From JAYRWN01 sp041917975 (GTDB taxonomy: Bacteria > Bacteroidota > Bacteroidia > Chitinophagales > Saprospiraceae), in the NCBI GenBank assembly GCA_041917975.1, contig JAYRWN010000055.1, positions 1 through 22,614 of the forward strand: a stretch of 22,614 nt of DNA. The letters are read 5' to 3'. The translations under genes and the position numbers were made by a program. Below, in pieces: positions 7,489-15,274 of this stretch (position 1 is its first letter; every line of letters starts with the position of its first letter). Below the pieces are notes generated by a model. It was not told where the DNA came from and ran no database searches. It saw nothing but the letters and a program-made list of their open reading frames with translations.

Positions 7489-7995
7489 ATGATTCCAGAT
7501 TTTGAAGGGCAACCAAGTTCCAGAGTATTGGTACGATTTGGGGACTGCGATCCCTTAGGACATTTAAATAACAGTCGTTATCTGGATTATTTTATCAATG
7601 CACGGGAGGATCATGTTCGTGAACATTACGGATTGTCGCTTCGGGAGTATTATTTACAAGGATTTAGTTGGGTCATTGCCCAAACAAACATCAGTTATTT
7701 GCGCTCTGCCAATGTTGGTGAATGGATTCAGATACAAAGTGCTATTCGCCACTTTACCCATGACGAATTGTGGGTGGAAATGGTAATGTGGTCTGAAGAT
7801 TTTAACCAATTAAAAGCCGTTTTATGGTCCAAACTGGTACACGTTGAGATTAAGGCGGGTAAACGTGCCCCGCATAGTGCCCAGATGATTGATAATTTAC
7901 TCAGTCAAGCCGTCCGGCCGATATTTAATCCCTACGAAATTACTTTCGAAAATAGAGTCGCAGAGATAATCAGACAAATAAAAAGTAGATCATAA
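7489..7995 (+). CDS. Acyl-CoA thioesterase, 4HBT hotdog family
   Basis: The open frame extends upstream to a TTG at 7447, but that region holds the operator palindrome. ATG 7489 gives MIPDFEGQPSSRVLVRFGDCD, which places the domain start normally (168 residues). The hotdog signature RFGDCDPLGHLNNSRYLDYF spans about residues 16-35. Asp21 is the likely catalytic acid and is followed by the usual GHLNN. Members hydrolyse acyl-CoA thioesters in the cytosol, and the natural acyl group cannot be told. The gene follows the TetR regulator with its own operator copy upstream, so it is probably the regulated target. Its 3' end converges with the methyltransferase gene, with 37 bases between stops. Confidence 0.88.
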   Translation: MIPDFEGQPSSRVLVRFGDCDPLGHLNNSRYLDYFINAREDHVREHYGLSLREYYLQGFSWVIAQTNISYLRSANVGEWIQIQSAIRHFTHDELWVEMVMWSEDFNQLKAVLWSKLVHVEIKAGKRAPHSAQMIDNLLSQAVRPIFNPYEITFENRVAEIIRQIKSRS

Positions 7996-8032
7996 TTCAA
8001 GAATTTACGAATTCAGTGATGTTTGTTTTTAA

Positions 8033-8986
8033 TCACATTTTAATCATTCTGTAACAGGGCCGTTGAAGTTTTCCACTAAAATCAAATGGTGTAGTGGCTT
8101 TCGTGATATCTTCGATTAAAGCATTTTTGATCTTATCTTCATAAAGGACGAAACGTCGGGCATTAGTGGAAAAAAATAAGGTACCTCCTATGGCAACCTT
8201 TGATAATACCAGGTTGATCAAAACATCATGATCACGCTGAATGTCCAGTGTGTCAAGCATCATCTTACTGTTGCTGAAAGTTGGCGGATCAAGGATAACC
8301 AGGTCATAATATTCGTTGGGAAGAGTAGGGAGCACCTTTAATACATCAGCCTTTAAAAAACGGTATTTGGATTTATTTTCCAGTTTATTGATCTGCATAT
8401 TTCTAATAGACCAATTGATATAAGTATTGGATAAATCTATGCTTAGTATTTCCGCAGCACCACCTGCTGCTGCATAAACTGTGAATGAACCAGTATAAGA
8501 AAATAAATTTAAGACTTTCCGGCCGTAACTGAGGTTTCTAACCATGCTCCGAGTGAGCCGATGGTCCAGAAATAAGCCGGTATCCAGATAATCGGTCAGA
8601 TTAAGAATAAACTTTAAATCGCCTTCGCTGACTATGCTGTTTTTTTTGATGTCATTAAGTTTTTCATATTGGTCGGTGTGGTGGTTCTTGGGGTTTCTGT
8701 AGCGCAGATAAAGGTGTGTACCCGGTATATCCAGGACCTGGCAGATGACCTCGCGACTCATGTTTATCCATTTTAAATAAGCTTGTTCATCCAGTTTGTG
8801 ATGCGTATGGTATTCAGCGGCAAAAGCTACCTCTCCATAACGTTCGATGGTCCAAGGAAATTCTGGTAGATCACGATCATAAATACGGTAGCATGATATC
8901 CCTGCTTGTTTGGCTTGCTTAGTCCTGTGCCGGTAAACTTTGAATAACCGGTTATAAAACATGTTTTTTTTCTCTTCAGGACTCAT
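8033..8986 (-). CDS. rlmK: Stand-alone RlmK-type 23S rRNA methyltransferase
   Basis: The 317-residue protein aligns along its whole length with what I remember of the C-terminal half of E. coli RlmKL. Shared landmarks are MFYNRLFKVYRH, CYRIYDRDLPEF (about 32-43), NLTDYLDTGLFLDHRL (about 129-144), the SAM-binding LNLFSYTGSFTVYAAAGG (159-176), the acidic LSIDLS, the catalytic-type loop LDPPTFSNSK (232-241) and IQRDHDVL. In E. coli this half makes m7G2069 in 23S rRNA, while the N-terminal half (THUMP plus MTase) makes m2G2445. That half is absent here, so this looks like the unfused form. An alternative reading is a related RlmI-like RNA cytosine methyltransferase, but the RYDRDLPE-type region favours RlmK. 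It is transcribed alone, divergent from the kor operon. Confidence 0.85.
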   Translation of the reverse strand: MSPEEKKNMFYNRLFKVYRHRTKQAKQAGISCYRIYDRDLPEFPWTIERYGEVAFAAEYHTHHKLDEQAYLKWINMSREVICQVLDIPGTHLYLRYRNPKNHHTDQYEKLNDIKKNSIVSEGDLKFILNLTDYLDTGLFLDHRLTRSMVRNLSYGRKVLNLFSYTGSFTVYAAAGGAAEILSIDLSNTYINWSIRNMQINKLENKSKYRFLKADVLKVLPTLPNEYYDLVILDPPTFSNSKMMLDTLDIQRDHDVLINLVLSKVAIGGTLFFSTNARRFVLYEDKIKNALIEDITKATTPFDFSGKLQRPCYRMIKM

Positions 8987-9104
8987 AAGAAAGCAAGATA
9001 ATACTCGGCGCCGAACCTTTTTACTTTCGTTCTGGAATGATTTTCACGTAGGTTTCTGACAATAGCTTAACCGATGAGGAATATTATTTAAAAATGTCCT
9101 TACC

Positions 9105-9264
9105 AATGACTTGGCTCATTGTCATTTTATGTAATTATCCACACCTTTGTTTTCAGACAGTAAGGTGTAGGGATCAATTGAAGTAACTTTGATCCATGTA
9201 AGAATTAGATTTAGGTTTAATGAAATGCCAGAGGCCATGTTCCATAACAGGGTCTCTGGCATTT
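9105..9264 (+). ncRNA. Candidate structured RNA with four successive stem-loops
   Basis: Four perfect or near-perfect inverted repeats follow one another. H1 is AATGAC 9105-9110 with GTCATT 9121-9126. H2 is ACACCTT 9141-9147 with AAGGTGT 9162-9168, extendable by TGT/ACA past a 2-base bulge. H3 is GGATCAA 9171-9177 with TTGATCC 9189-9195. H4 is AAATGCCAGAGGCC 9223-9236 with GGTCTCTGGCATTT 9251-9264, 14 pairs including one G-U, with a 14-base loop. H4 could serve as a 3' end, although it has only four Ts after the stem's GGCA. The strand is uncertain. It does not match tmRNA, 6S or SRP RNA as far as I can judge. A long regulatory leader of the kor operon is the main alternative. Confidence 0.4.
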
Positions 9265-9371
9265 TAGGGGGTAGGATTATCTCTGACTAATGGAATGTTA
9301 TTTGCATAAGCTATCACTGATCTCTTCATAAAATTATATGTTATATTTTTTTAATCTGTAGTACAGGATGG

Positions 9372-9401
9372 TTGCAAAATTAAGATTATGCGTTAACTTG
9401 C
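9372..9401 (+). promoter_or_regulatory. Possible promoter of the kor operon
   Basis: TTG (9372-9374) is followed after 19 bases by TAACTTGC (9394-9401). The spacing is that of Bacteroidota promoters, but the -7 part fits TAnnTTTG only partly. Transcription would begin about 20 bases before the GTG start of the flavoprotein gene. Confidence 0.3.
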
Positions 9402-9427
9402 GTGGTCGTTAAAAAAAGCCTTGTCCG

Positions 9428-11200
9428 GTGGAACCAACGAATATTAATAATCCAGAATATTTTCATAAAGTAGTTGATTGTCAATATGCTTGTCCTGCAC
9501 ATACGCCCGTGCCGGAATACATCAGACTCATCGCAGCCGAACGGTATACCGAAGCCTACATGGTTAATTGGGAATCAAATGTATTTCCAGGCATACTCGG
9601 TCGAACCTGTGACCGTCCTTGTGAACCAGCCTGTCGCCGGGGGAGAGTAGAAGAGGAGCCAGTGGCTATTTGTCGATTAAAAAGGGTGGCGGCGGACCAT
9701 AAAGGTGATGTTAGTAAGCATATACCTTCCGGTCCATTTACTCCCAATGGCAAGAAAGTTGCCTTAATAGGAGGAGGACCAGCTTCATTAACCGTGGCCA
9801 GGGACCTGGCACCGCTTGGTTATCAATTACACTTGTTCGATGACCAGGATTTTGGAGGAGGGATGATGCGCAGCCAGATTCCATCTTTTCGTTTACCCGA
9901 AAGTGTATTAAACGAAGAAGTTGGATTTATCCTTAACATGGGTGTCATGACTCATTTTAAAACTTTTGTTTCCAGCATGAAGGATCTGCTTGGCAAAGGT
10001 TATGATGCTGTTTTTGTTGGGACGGGTGCTCCAAAAGGGAAAGATTTGCCAGAGTTAGAAGGTCGCTGGGAAGCCCCAGATCACATCCACGTTGGTATCA
10101 ATTGGCTCGCCAATGTGGCTTTTGCGCATATTAATAAAGTAGGTAAGAAAGTATTGGTATTGGGTGGGGGTAATACAGCCATGGATTGTTGTAGAACTGC
10201 CCGTCGATTAGGAGGTGAAGACGTAAAGGTGGTGGTGCGAAGTCCGTTTAATGAGATGAAAGCTTCGCCGTGGGAAATAGAGGATGCTCAACATGAAGAT
10301 ATACCGATTTATAATAATCATGTGCCAAAACGTTTTGTCATTGAAAGTGGCAAAATCAAGGGAATGACCTTCGATAAAGTGGAAGCCAAATATGATGAAA
10401 AAGGCAAAAGGACTCTCGTTTCGACCGGTGAGCCGGAAGTGTTTTTTGAAGCTGATGATGTAATCATTGCAGTAGGCCAAGAGAATAGTTTTCCCTGGAT
10501 AGAAAGGGATTTGGGTATAGAGTTTGACAAGTGGGAAACTCCAGTCTTGAATACCACCACCTACCAATCTTCCCTTCCAAACGTCTTTTTCGGTGGCGAT
10601 GCGGCATTAGGACCAAAAAATGTTATTACGGCCGTGGCCCATGGTCACCAGGCTGCCATTTCTATTGATCTCTTTTGCCAAAATAAAAATGTAGCCGACA
10701 GACCTGCACCCAAGACCAACTTGTTTAGTCAGAAAATGGGTATACATGAATGGATATATGATAATCAAGTAGAGCCCGATCTGCGTTATAAAGTACCCCA
10801 CGCCGCTAAAGAAAAAACGCTCCATGACCGTATGATGGAGGTGGAATTAGGGTTCAATATTGAGATGGCCTTTAAAGAAGCGCAGCGGTGTTTGAATTGT
10901 GATGTTCAGACCATTTTTAACACGTCAAAGTGCATTGAATGCGATGCTTGCGTAGATATATGCCCTACATCTTGCATAACATTCACCACCAATGGCGAAG
11001 AAGAGGAGTTACGTACCCGTCTTAATGCTACCGCCACCAATATTTATCAGGATCTGTATGTGTCTACACCTTTGCCAACCCAACGGGTGATGGTAAAAGA
11101 TGAGGATGTCTGTCTGCATTGTGGCCTCTGCGCCGAACGCTGCCCGACGGCGGCTTGGGATATGCAGAAATTTTTATATAACGTAACAAAAGCTGGTTAA
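9428..11200 (+). CDS. Iron-sulfur flavoprotein, NAD(P)-linked partner of KorAB
   Basis: This is a 590-residue relative of the glutamate synthase small subunit. The GTG start is the only candidate: an in-frame stop lies at 9410-9412 and the protein already begins close to its first conserved motif. N-terminal cysteines 18, 22, 61, 65 and 69 (CQYAC and CDRPCEPAC) form a GltD-like Fe-S region. FAD-binding VALIGGGPAS is at 111-120 and NAD(P)-binding VLVLGGGNTA at 242-251, with GGDAALGPKNV near 389. The C-terminus carries two ferredoxin clusters: CIECDACVDICP (502-513) and CLHCGLCAERCP (562-573). The first gene of the operon, it sits 3 bases before korA. It probably transfers electrons between KorAB and NAD(P). 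Cofactor choice and direction are inferred. Confidence 0.88.
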   Translation: MEPTNINNPEYFHKVVDCQYACPAHTPVPEYIRLIAAERYTEAYMVNWESNVFPGILGRTCDRPCEPACRRGRVEEEPVAICRLKRVAADHKGDVSKHIPSGPFTPNGKKVALIGGGPASLTVARDLAPLGYQLHLFDDQDFGGGMMRSQIPSFRLPESVLNEEVGFILNMGVMTHFKTFVSSMKDLLGKGYDAVFVGTGAPKGKDLPELEGRWEAPDHIHVGINWLANVAFAHINKVGKKVLVLGGGNTAMDCCRTARRLGGEDVKVVVRSPFNEMKASPWEIEDAQHEDIPIYNNHVPKRFVIESGKIKGMTFDKVEAKYDEKGKRTLVSTGEPEVFFEADDVIIAVGQENSFPWIERDLGIEFDKWETPVLNTTTYQSSLPNVFFGGDAALGPKNVITAVAHGHQAAISIDLFCQNKNVADRPAPKTNLFSQKMGIHEWIYDNQVEPDLRYKVPHAAKEKTLHDRMMEVELGFNIEMAFKEAQRCLNCDVQTIFNTSKCIECDACVDICPTSCITFTTNGEEEELRTRLNATATNIYQDLYVSTPLPTQRVMVKDEDVCLHCGLCAERCPTAAWDMQKFLYNVTKAG

Positions 11201-11203
11201 TAT

Positions 11204-13018
11204 ATGCCAACTGATATTATAGTTAATGACGTATTAGTCAGATTCGCTAATGTCAACGGTACGGGTTCAGCAAGCGCAAATACCTTATTTGCCAAATCCA
11301 TCTTCAGAATGGGAATTCCCGTATCGCCCAAAAACATTTTTCCCTCAAATATTCAGGGCTTACCTACCTGGTATGAAGTGAGGGTAAATGAAAAAGGTTA
11401 TCTCGGACGCCGTGAGGGCATCGAAGTGATGGTTGCGGTAAATCCACAGAGCTTTGCTGAAGATGTAGCATCGGTAAAACCTGGTGGATATTTCATCTAC
11501 GACAACTCCAAATGGCTTGAAGAACGGTTTATCCGGCCAGATCTGCATTACATAGGAATTCCAATGATCGAAATGTGCAATGCAAAATTTTCAGATGCCC
11601 GGGTAAGGCAACTTTTAAAGAATGTGATCTATGTCGGTGCCTTGACGGCTTTGCTGAATATCGAGATTGATGTTGTAAAACAGCTCATTACAGAGCAGTT
11701 TAAAGGCAAAGAAAAGTTAGTCCAGTCAAACTTTGAAGCACTGGAAATGGGTATAAACTATATTAAAGAGCATTACGAATTGCCGATCAAATATCGTGTG
11801 GAAAGACGTAACCTGGTAGGTGATGCCATCATGATTGATGGTAATACTGCCTGTGGATTAGGAGCTCTTTGGGCGGGAGCCACTGTGGCCGCGTGGTATC
11901 CGATCACACCTTCTACCTCTTTAGTCAATGCCTTTGAAGAGTATGCCCAGCAATTGCGCAAAGATCCGGAAACGGGGAAAAACAATTTCGCGGTAGTCCA
12001 AGCAGAAGACGAACTTGCCGCGATAGGTATGGTCATTGGAGCTACCTGGAATGGCGCCCGTGCATTTACTGCCACCAGCGGACCAGGAGTATCCTTGATG
12101 AACGAATTTTTGGGCTTAGCTTATTTTGCTGAAATTCCCGCCGTATTGATTGACGTTCAACGAGGTGGACCCTCTACCGGAATGCCCACCAGGACTCAGC
12201 AATCTGACCTTATGCTGGCTTTTTATGCTTCACATGGTGATACTAAACACCCATTGCTTTTGCCAGCCGATCCCCATGAGTGTTTTGAACTTACAGCCCA
12301 AGCTTTCGACCTTTCAGAACGTTTACAAACGCCGATTATGGTCATGACAGACCTTGATCTGGGTATGAATGACCACATGAGTAAGCCATTTCGGTGGGAC
12401 CCGAACCGGAAGTTCGATCGCGGAAAAGTGTTATCCAAAGAGGATCTGGATCGTTTGGAAAAATGGGGACGTTACCTGGATGTAGATGGCGATGGCCTTT
12501 GTTATAGAACTTTGCCGGGAACTCATCCAACCAAGGGCGCCTATTTTGCCAGGGGAACATCCAGAGATGAATTTGCACGATACAGCGAAAGTGAATTTGC
12601 CTACAAGCTAAATATGGACCGGCTTTTGGTAAAATGGGAAACAATTAAGAAAGTTATGCCCAAACCACACTTCTATCAAAATGAAAATCAAAGCCAGTAT
12701 GGAGTGATATTTTTTGGAACTACTACCAGTGCAGCCGAAGAGGTATTAGACCGGGCCAAACAGGACGGATTGTATCTTGATGCTATGCGACTGAAAGCGG
12801 CGCCTTTTGATATAGAGGTAAAAAAATTTATTGATGACCACGAAACGGTATTTGTCATCGAACAAAACCGCGACGCTCAAATGCGCTCCATTCTCATCAA
12901 CGAATTAGAAATAAGCCCGGAAAAACTGGTTCGCATCCTGCATTATGATGGTATGCCCATCACTGCTGATAATATTGAAAAAGTGATTAAAACGCACTTA
13001 ACAACTATCTTGGTTTAA
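11204..13018 (+). CDS. korA: 2-oxoacid:ferredoxin oxidoreductase, fused gamma-alpha subunit
   Basis: This 604-residue protein combines a gamma-type domain (about residues 10-185) with the alpha domain (about 205-604). In the alpha part, WYPITPSTSL (231-240), QAEDELAAIGM, TATSGPGVSLMNEFLGLA and QRGGPSTGMPTRTQQSDL are classic for this superfamily and line the thiamine-diphosphate and substrate pocket with the beta subunit. The gamma part has ANVNGTGSASAN in place of the usual GxGGQG loop, with FPSNIQGLPTWYEVRV after it. I remember this variant from KorA-type enzymes rather than pyruvate enzymes. Together with beta it should convert 2-oxoglutarate, CoA and oxidised acceptor to succinyl-CoA and CO2. 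Substrate is inferred. The gene lies 3 bases after the flavoprotein gene. Confidence 0.9.
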   Translation: MPTDIIVNDVLVRFANVNGTGSASANTLFAKSIFRMGIPVSPKNIFPSNIQGLPTWYEVRVNEKGYLGRREGIEVMVAVNPQSFAEDVASVKPGGYFIYDNSKWLEERFIRPDLHYIGIPMIEMCNAKFSDARVRQLLKNVIYVGALTALLNIEIDVVKQLITEQFKGKEKLVQSNFEALEMGINYIKEHYELPIKYRVERRNLVGDAIMIDGNTACGLGALWAGATVAAWYPITPSTSLVNAFEEYAQQLRKDPETGKNNFAVVQAEDELAAIGMVIGATWNGARAFTATSGPGVSLMNEFLGLAYFAEIPAVLIDVQRGGPSTGMPTRTQQSDLMLAFYASHGDTKHPLLLPADPHECFELTAQAFDLSERLQTPIMVMTDLDLGMNDHMSKPFRWDPNRKFDRGKVLSKEDLDRLEKWGRYLDVDGDGLCYRTLPGTHPTKGAYFARGTSRDEFARYSESEFAYKLNMDRLLVKWETIKKVMPKPHFYQNENQSQYGVIFFGTTTSAAEEVLDRAKQDGLYLDAMRLKAAPFDIEVKKFIDDHETVFVIEQNRDAQMRSILINELEISPEKLVRILHYDGMPITADNIEKVIKTHLTTILV

Positions 13019-13035
13019 TTCCTAACATATTCAAC

Positions 13036-14091
13036 ATGACTTATCAAAGACCTCAGTTTCGTCATCCTAATTCGCCCAAAAATGACTTAGGATATGACCG
13101 TAAATATTATGAAGGGGCATTATCCACCTTGTGCGCTGGTTGTGGACACGATTCCGTAAGTGGCGCTATTATCCAGGCCTGCTTTGAACTTAATGTGGAA
13201 CCCCATCATGTAGCTAAAATGTCAGGGATCGGTTGCTCTTCGAAAACACCAACCTATTTTTTAAGCAACTCTCATGGATTTAACACCGTCCATGGACGTA
13301 TGCCTTCGGTAGCCACCGGTGCTTACCTGGCTAACCGGGAGCTCAAATATCTGGGAGTATCTGGTGATGGTGATTCTGCGTCTATCGGGATGGGCCAGTT
13401 TGTGCATGCCATACGGAGAAATCTCAACATCACCTACATCGTGATGAACAATGGGTGTTATGGCTTAACCAAAGGGCAGGATAGTGCTACAGCGGATAGT
13501 GGGTCCATCAATAAGTCAGGATCTATCAATCCATTTCAGGCTATTGATATGGCAGGCATGGCACTAGAACTTGGTGCCAGTTTTATTGCCCGTAGTTTTT
13601 CCGGCGATAAAGATCAGTTGATTCCGCTTATTAAGGCAGCCATGTCTCATCCCGGATTCGCATTAATCGATGTTATATCACCTTGTGTGACTTTTAATAA
13701 TAATAAGGGCTCAACAAAGTCTTATTCATATGTTAGAGAGCACATTGATGCTACCGAACCTTTGGATTTTGTGCCTCGTAAAAAAGAAATTATGGTTACG
13801 CATGATCCCGGAACTACCCAACCGGTTAAATTACATGACGGATCGATGATTTATTTGCAGAAGATAAATCAGGATTGGGACCCTACAAATCGCCGAGCCG
13901 CCGTGAATAAAATTTATCTGGCCAGAGAAAGCGGTGACATACTCACTGGCCTGATATTCATCGATACGCAAAGTCAAGATTTGCATCAGGCGTTGGGAAC
14001 TACAAATAAAAAGCCGTTAAACCGGATGACCGAGCAAGATTTATGGCCTGGCGATCATGCTTTGGAGACGATCAATGCTGAATTTCGTTAA
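13036..14091 (+). CDS. korB: 2-oxoacid:ferredoxin oxidoreductase, beta subunit
   Basis: This 351-residue subunit binds thiamine diphosphate. The ThDP motif runs from GDGD (110-113) to NN (138-139) in MNNGCYGLTKGQDSAT, where the TKGQ run is typical of 2-oxoglutarate or pyruvate enzymes. Four cysteines, Cys33 and Cys36 (LCAGCGH), Cys67 (GIGCSSK) and Cys217 (SPCVTFNN), fit one [4Fe-4S] cluster. The tail after about residue 240 is longer than the shortest beta subunits but normal for the KorB type. It starts 17 bases after korA, forming the catalytic pair. Electrons would pass from the ThDP radical through this cluster to the clusters of the flavoprotein or to a free ferredoxin. Confidence 0.92.
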   Translation: MTYQRPQFRHPNSPKNDLGYDRKYYEGALSTLCAGCGHDSVSGAIIQACFELNVEPHHVAKMSGIGCSSKTPTYFLSNSHGFNTVHGRMPSVATGAYLANRELKYLGVSGDGDSASIGMGQFVHAIRRNLNITYIVMNNGCYGLTKGQDSATADSGSINKSGSINPFQAIDMAGMALELGASFIARSFSGDKDQLIPLIKAAMSHPGFALIDVISPCVTFNNNKGSTKSYSYVREHIDATEPLDFVPRKKEIMVTHDPGTTQPVKLHDGSMIYLQKINQDWDPTNRRAAVNKIYLARESGDILTGLIFIDTQSQDLHQALGTTNKKPLNRMTEQDLWPGDHALETINAEFR

Positions 14092-14121
14092 CATATTTGG
14101 ATTTATTTAAAAGGGTAATTC

Positions 14122-15003
14122 ATGAAAACTATTCTGTCGATATCGGTTTTTCTTACGTTGTTGTTAAATGTGTGTACTGCCCAAAAGGCACTGTTTAAGG
14201 CCATGGATTTTACCGGAGAGGGTTTGTTTTCTCAGAACATTGAAGGTCCGGCTTTTGATGTTGCCGGTAACCTTTATGTGGTTAATTTTGGACGTGACGG
14301 GATAATTGGCAAGATCGACCATCGCGGAGTTGGTGAAGTGTTTGTTGAGTTGCCAGAACCCTCGATAGCTAATGCGATCCAATTTGATCAAGCCGGCCAG
14401 ATGTACCTGGCTGATTTTATGGGGCATAATATTCTTAGGGTTAATATGCAAACCAAAGCTATTGAGGCCTATGTACATGATGAGAGATTTAATCAACCTA
14501 ATGATATCTGCATCAACAAACGTGATCAACTATTTGCTTCTGATCCTAGTTGGAAAAACAGTACAGGTCAATTGTGGCGTATAGATCCTCCGGGCAAAGC
14601 CGTTTTATTAGACGGCAATATGGGGACCACCAATGGCATCGAATTAAGTCCTGATGAAAAGCTATTGTACGTGAATGAAAGTGTGCAACGCAAAGTATGG
14701 GTGTTTGATGTTGATCCTAGCGGACAGGTAAGTAATAAAAGGTTGTTCACCCAGTTCGATGATTTTGGGATGGATGGGATGAAATGCGATAAAAAAGGAA
14801 ATTTATACATCACCCGTCACGGCAAGGGCACTATTGCTGTTTTTAATCCTCAAGGTCAACTTATCCGAGAAGTAAAATTAAAAGGTAAAAGTTGTAGCAA
14901 CCTTGTTTTCGGTGGACCTAATGGCACCATTGTATTTGTTACTTTGCAGGACCGCGGAGCCATGGAGTATTTTCATAATGATATTCCTGGAAAAAATTAT
15001 TAA
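14122..15003 (+). CDS. Exported SMP-30/gluconolactonase-like beta-propeller protein
   Basis: This is a 293-residue protein with a signal peptide (MKTILSISVFLTLLLNVCTA), so it acts in the periplasm or outside. The SMP-30 metal-site residues are in place: Glu41 (IEGPAFD), Asn171 (TTNGIELSPDEKLLYV) and Asp218 (GMDGMKCDKKGNLYI). The QPND segment at 125-128 supports the substrate loop. The repeated GNLYV/GQMYLADF/GNLYITRH units are the beta-propeller blades. Family members hydrolyse lactones such as gluconolactone, and some other members hydrolyse organophosphates. It follows korB by 30 bases and may be read from the same transcript, but an exported lactonase has no obvious link to KorAB, so shared transcription may be incidental. 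Confidence 0.87.
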   Translation: MKTILSISVFLTLLLNVCTAQKALFKAMDFTGEGLFSQNIEGPAFDVAGNLYVVNFGRDGIIGKIDHRGVGEVFVELPEPSIANAIQFDQAGQMYLADFMGHNILRVNMQTKAIEAYVHDERFNQPNDICINKRDQLFASDPSWKNSTGQLWRIDPPGKAVLLDGNMGTTNGIELSPDEKLLYVNESVQRKVWVFDVDPSGQVSNKRLFTQFDDFGMDGMKCDKKGNLYITRHGKGTIAVFNPQGQLIREVKLKGKSCSNLVFGGPNGTIVFVTLQDRGAMEYFHNDIPGKNY

Positions 15004-15243
15004 CCAGATTCGATTATATTCATAGATCGTAATTTTATATCATACCAGGTCTATGATTATTTAAATTGCTCCAAACAACATATTCCGGGGATATAATATT
15101 AATAGTTGTTCTATTTCTTATAGATATATCATAATTCTTATTCGAATGATGCGAGGATGATTTTAAATTCGATATAATTATTTCAAGCAGCACCGACCAG
15201 AGTTACCTTTTTAAAGTAGCTCAGAATTGTTAAAGGTTATTTC

Positions 15244-15268
15244 AAAAAAATGGTCAGCTTATAGCTGA
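15244..15268 (-). terminator. Intrinsic terminator of the dgcA-dgcN-M1 operon
   Basis: Read on the minus strand, TCAGCT-ATA-AGCTGA (15268-15254) is followed after three bases by seven Ts (15250-15244). It begins 6 bases after the stop codon of the M1 peptidase gene. The stem is short (6 bp, half GC), but position and T-run fit a Rho-independent terminator. Confidence 0.55.
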
Positions 15269-15274
15269 AATAGA

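Larger units (their letters stand above)
8987..9427. other. Divergent intergenic region between rlmK and the kor operon
   Basis: There is no convincing protein gene in these 441 bases. The middle (9105-9264) holds four consecutive inverted repeats, listed as an RNA candidate. The right end holds a possible promoter for the kor operon. A TACTTTCG at 9022-9029 is one base off the -7 consensus and could start a transcript through the hairpins, but no good -33 element precedes it. The last 60 bases before the operon are AT-rich. Confidence 0.6.

Noticed and set aside
8016..8036. GTGAT...ATCAC repeat between the convergent thioesterase and rlmK genes as a bidirectional terminator
   Set aside because: The arms are only 5 bp, the T-run lies in the loop and not after the stem, and the repeat overlaps the rlmK stop codon.
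9084..9125. Minus-strand frame MTMSQVIGKDIFK resembling the N-terminus of IS110-family transposases, with hairpins upstream where a bridge RNA would lie
   Set aside because: Only 13 codons before a stop, no further transposase homology in any frame to 8987, and no element ends. The similarity is too short to support a mobile-element remnant, though it is the one alternative worth testing for the hairpin region.
9094..9186. Plus-strand frame of 30 codons, MSLPMTWLIVILCNYPHLC..., with a strong hairpin downstream
   Set aside because: It runs straight through stem-loops H1 and H2 and into H3. The base pairing better explains the sequence than a peptide, and no start signal supports it.
10208..10567. 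Antisense open frames of 80-119 codons within the flavoprotein gene
   Set aside because: They are shadows of a strongly conserved coding frame (NAD(P)-binding domain), and their translations are low-complexity without motifs.
15020..15056. TCATAGA...TCTATGA inverted repeat after the SMP-30 gene as a terminator
   Set aside because: The stem is 7 AT-rich base pairs around a 23-base loop with no T-run. It is too weak to call a terminator.
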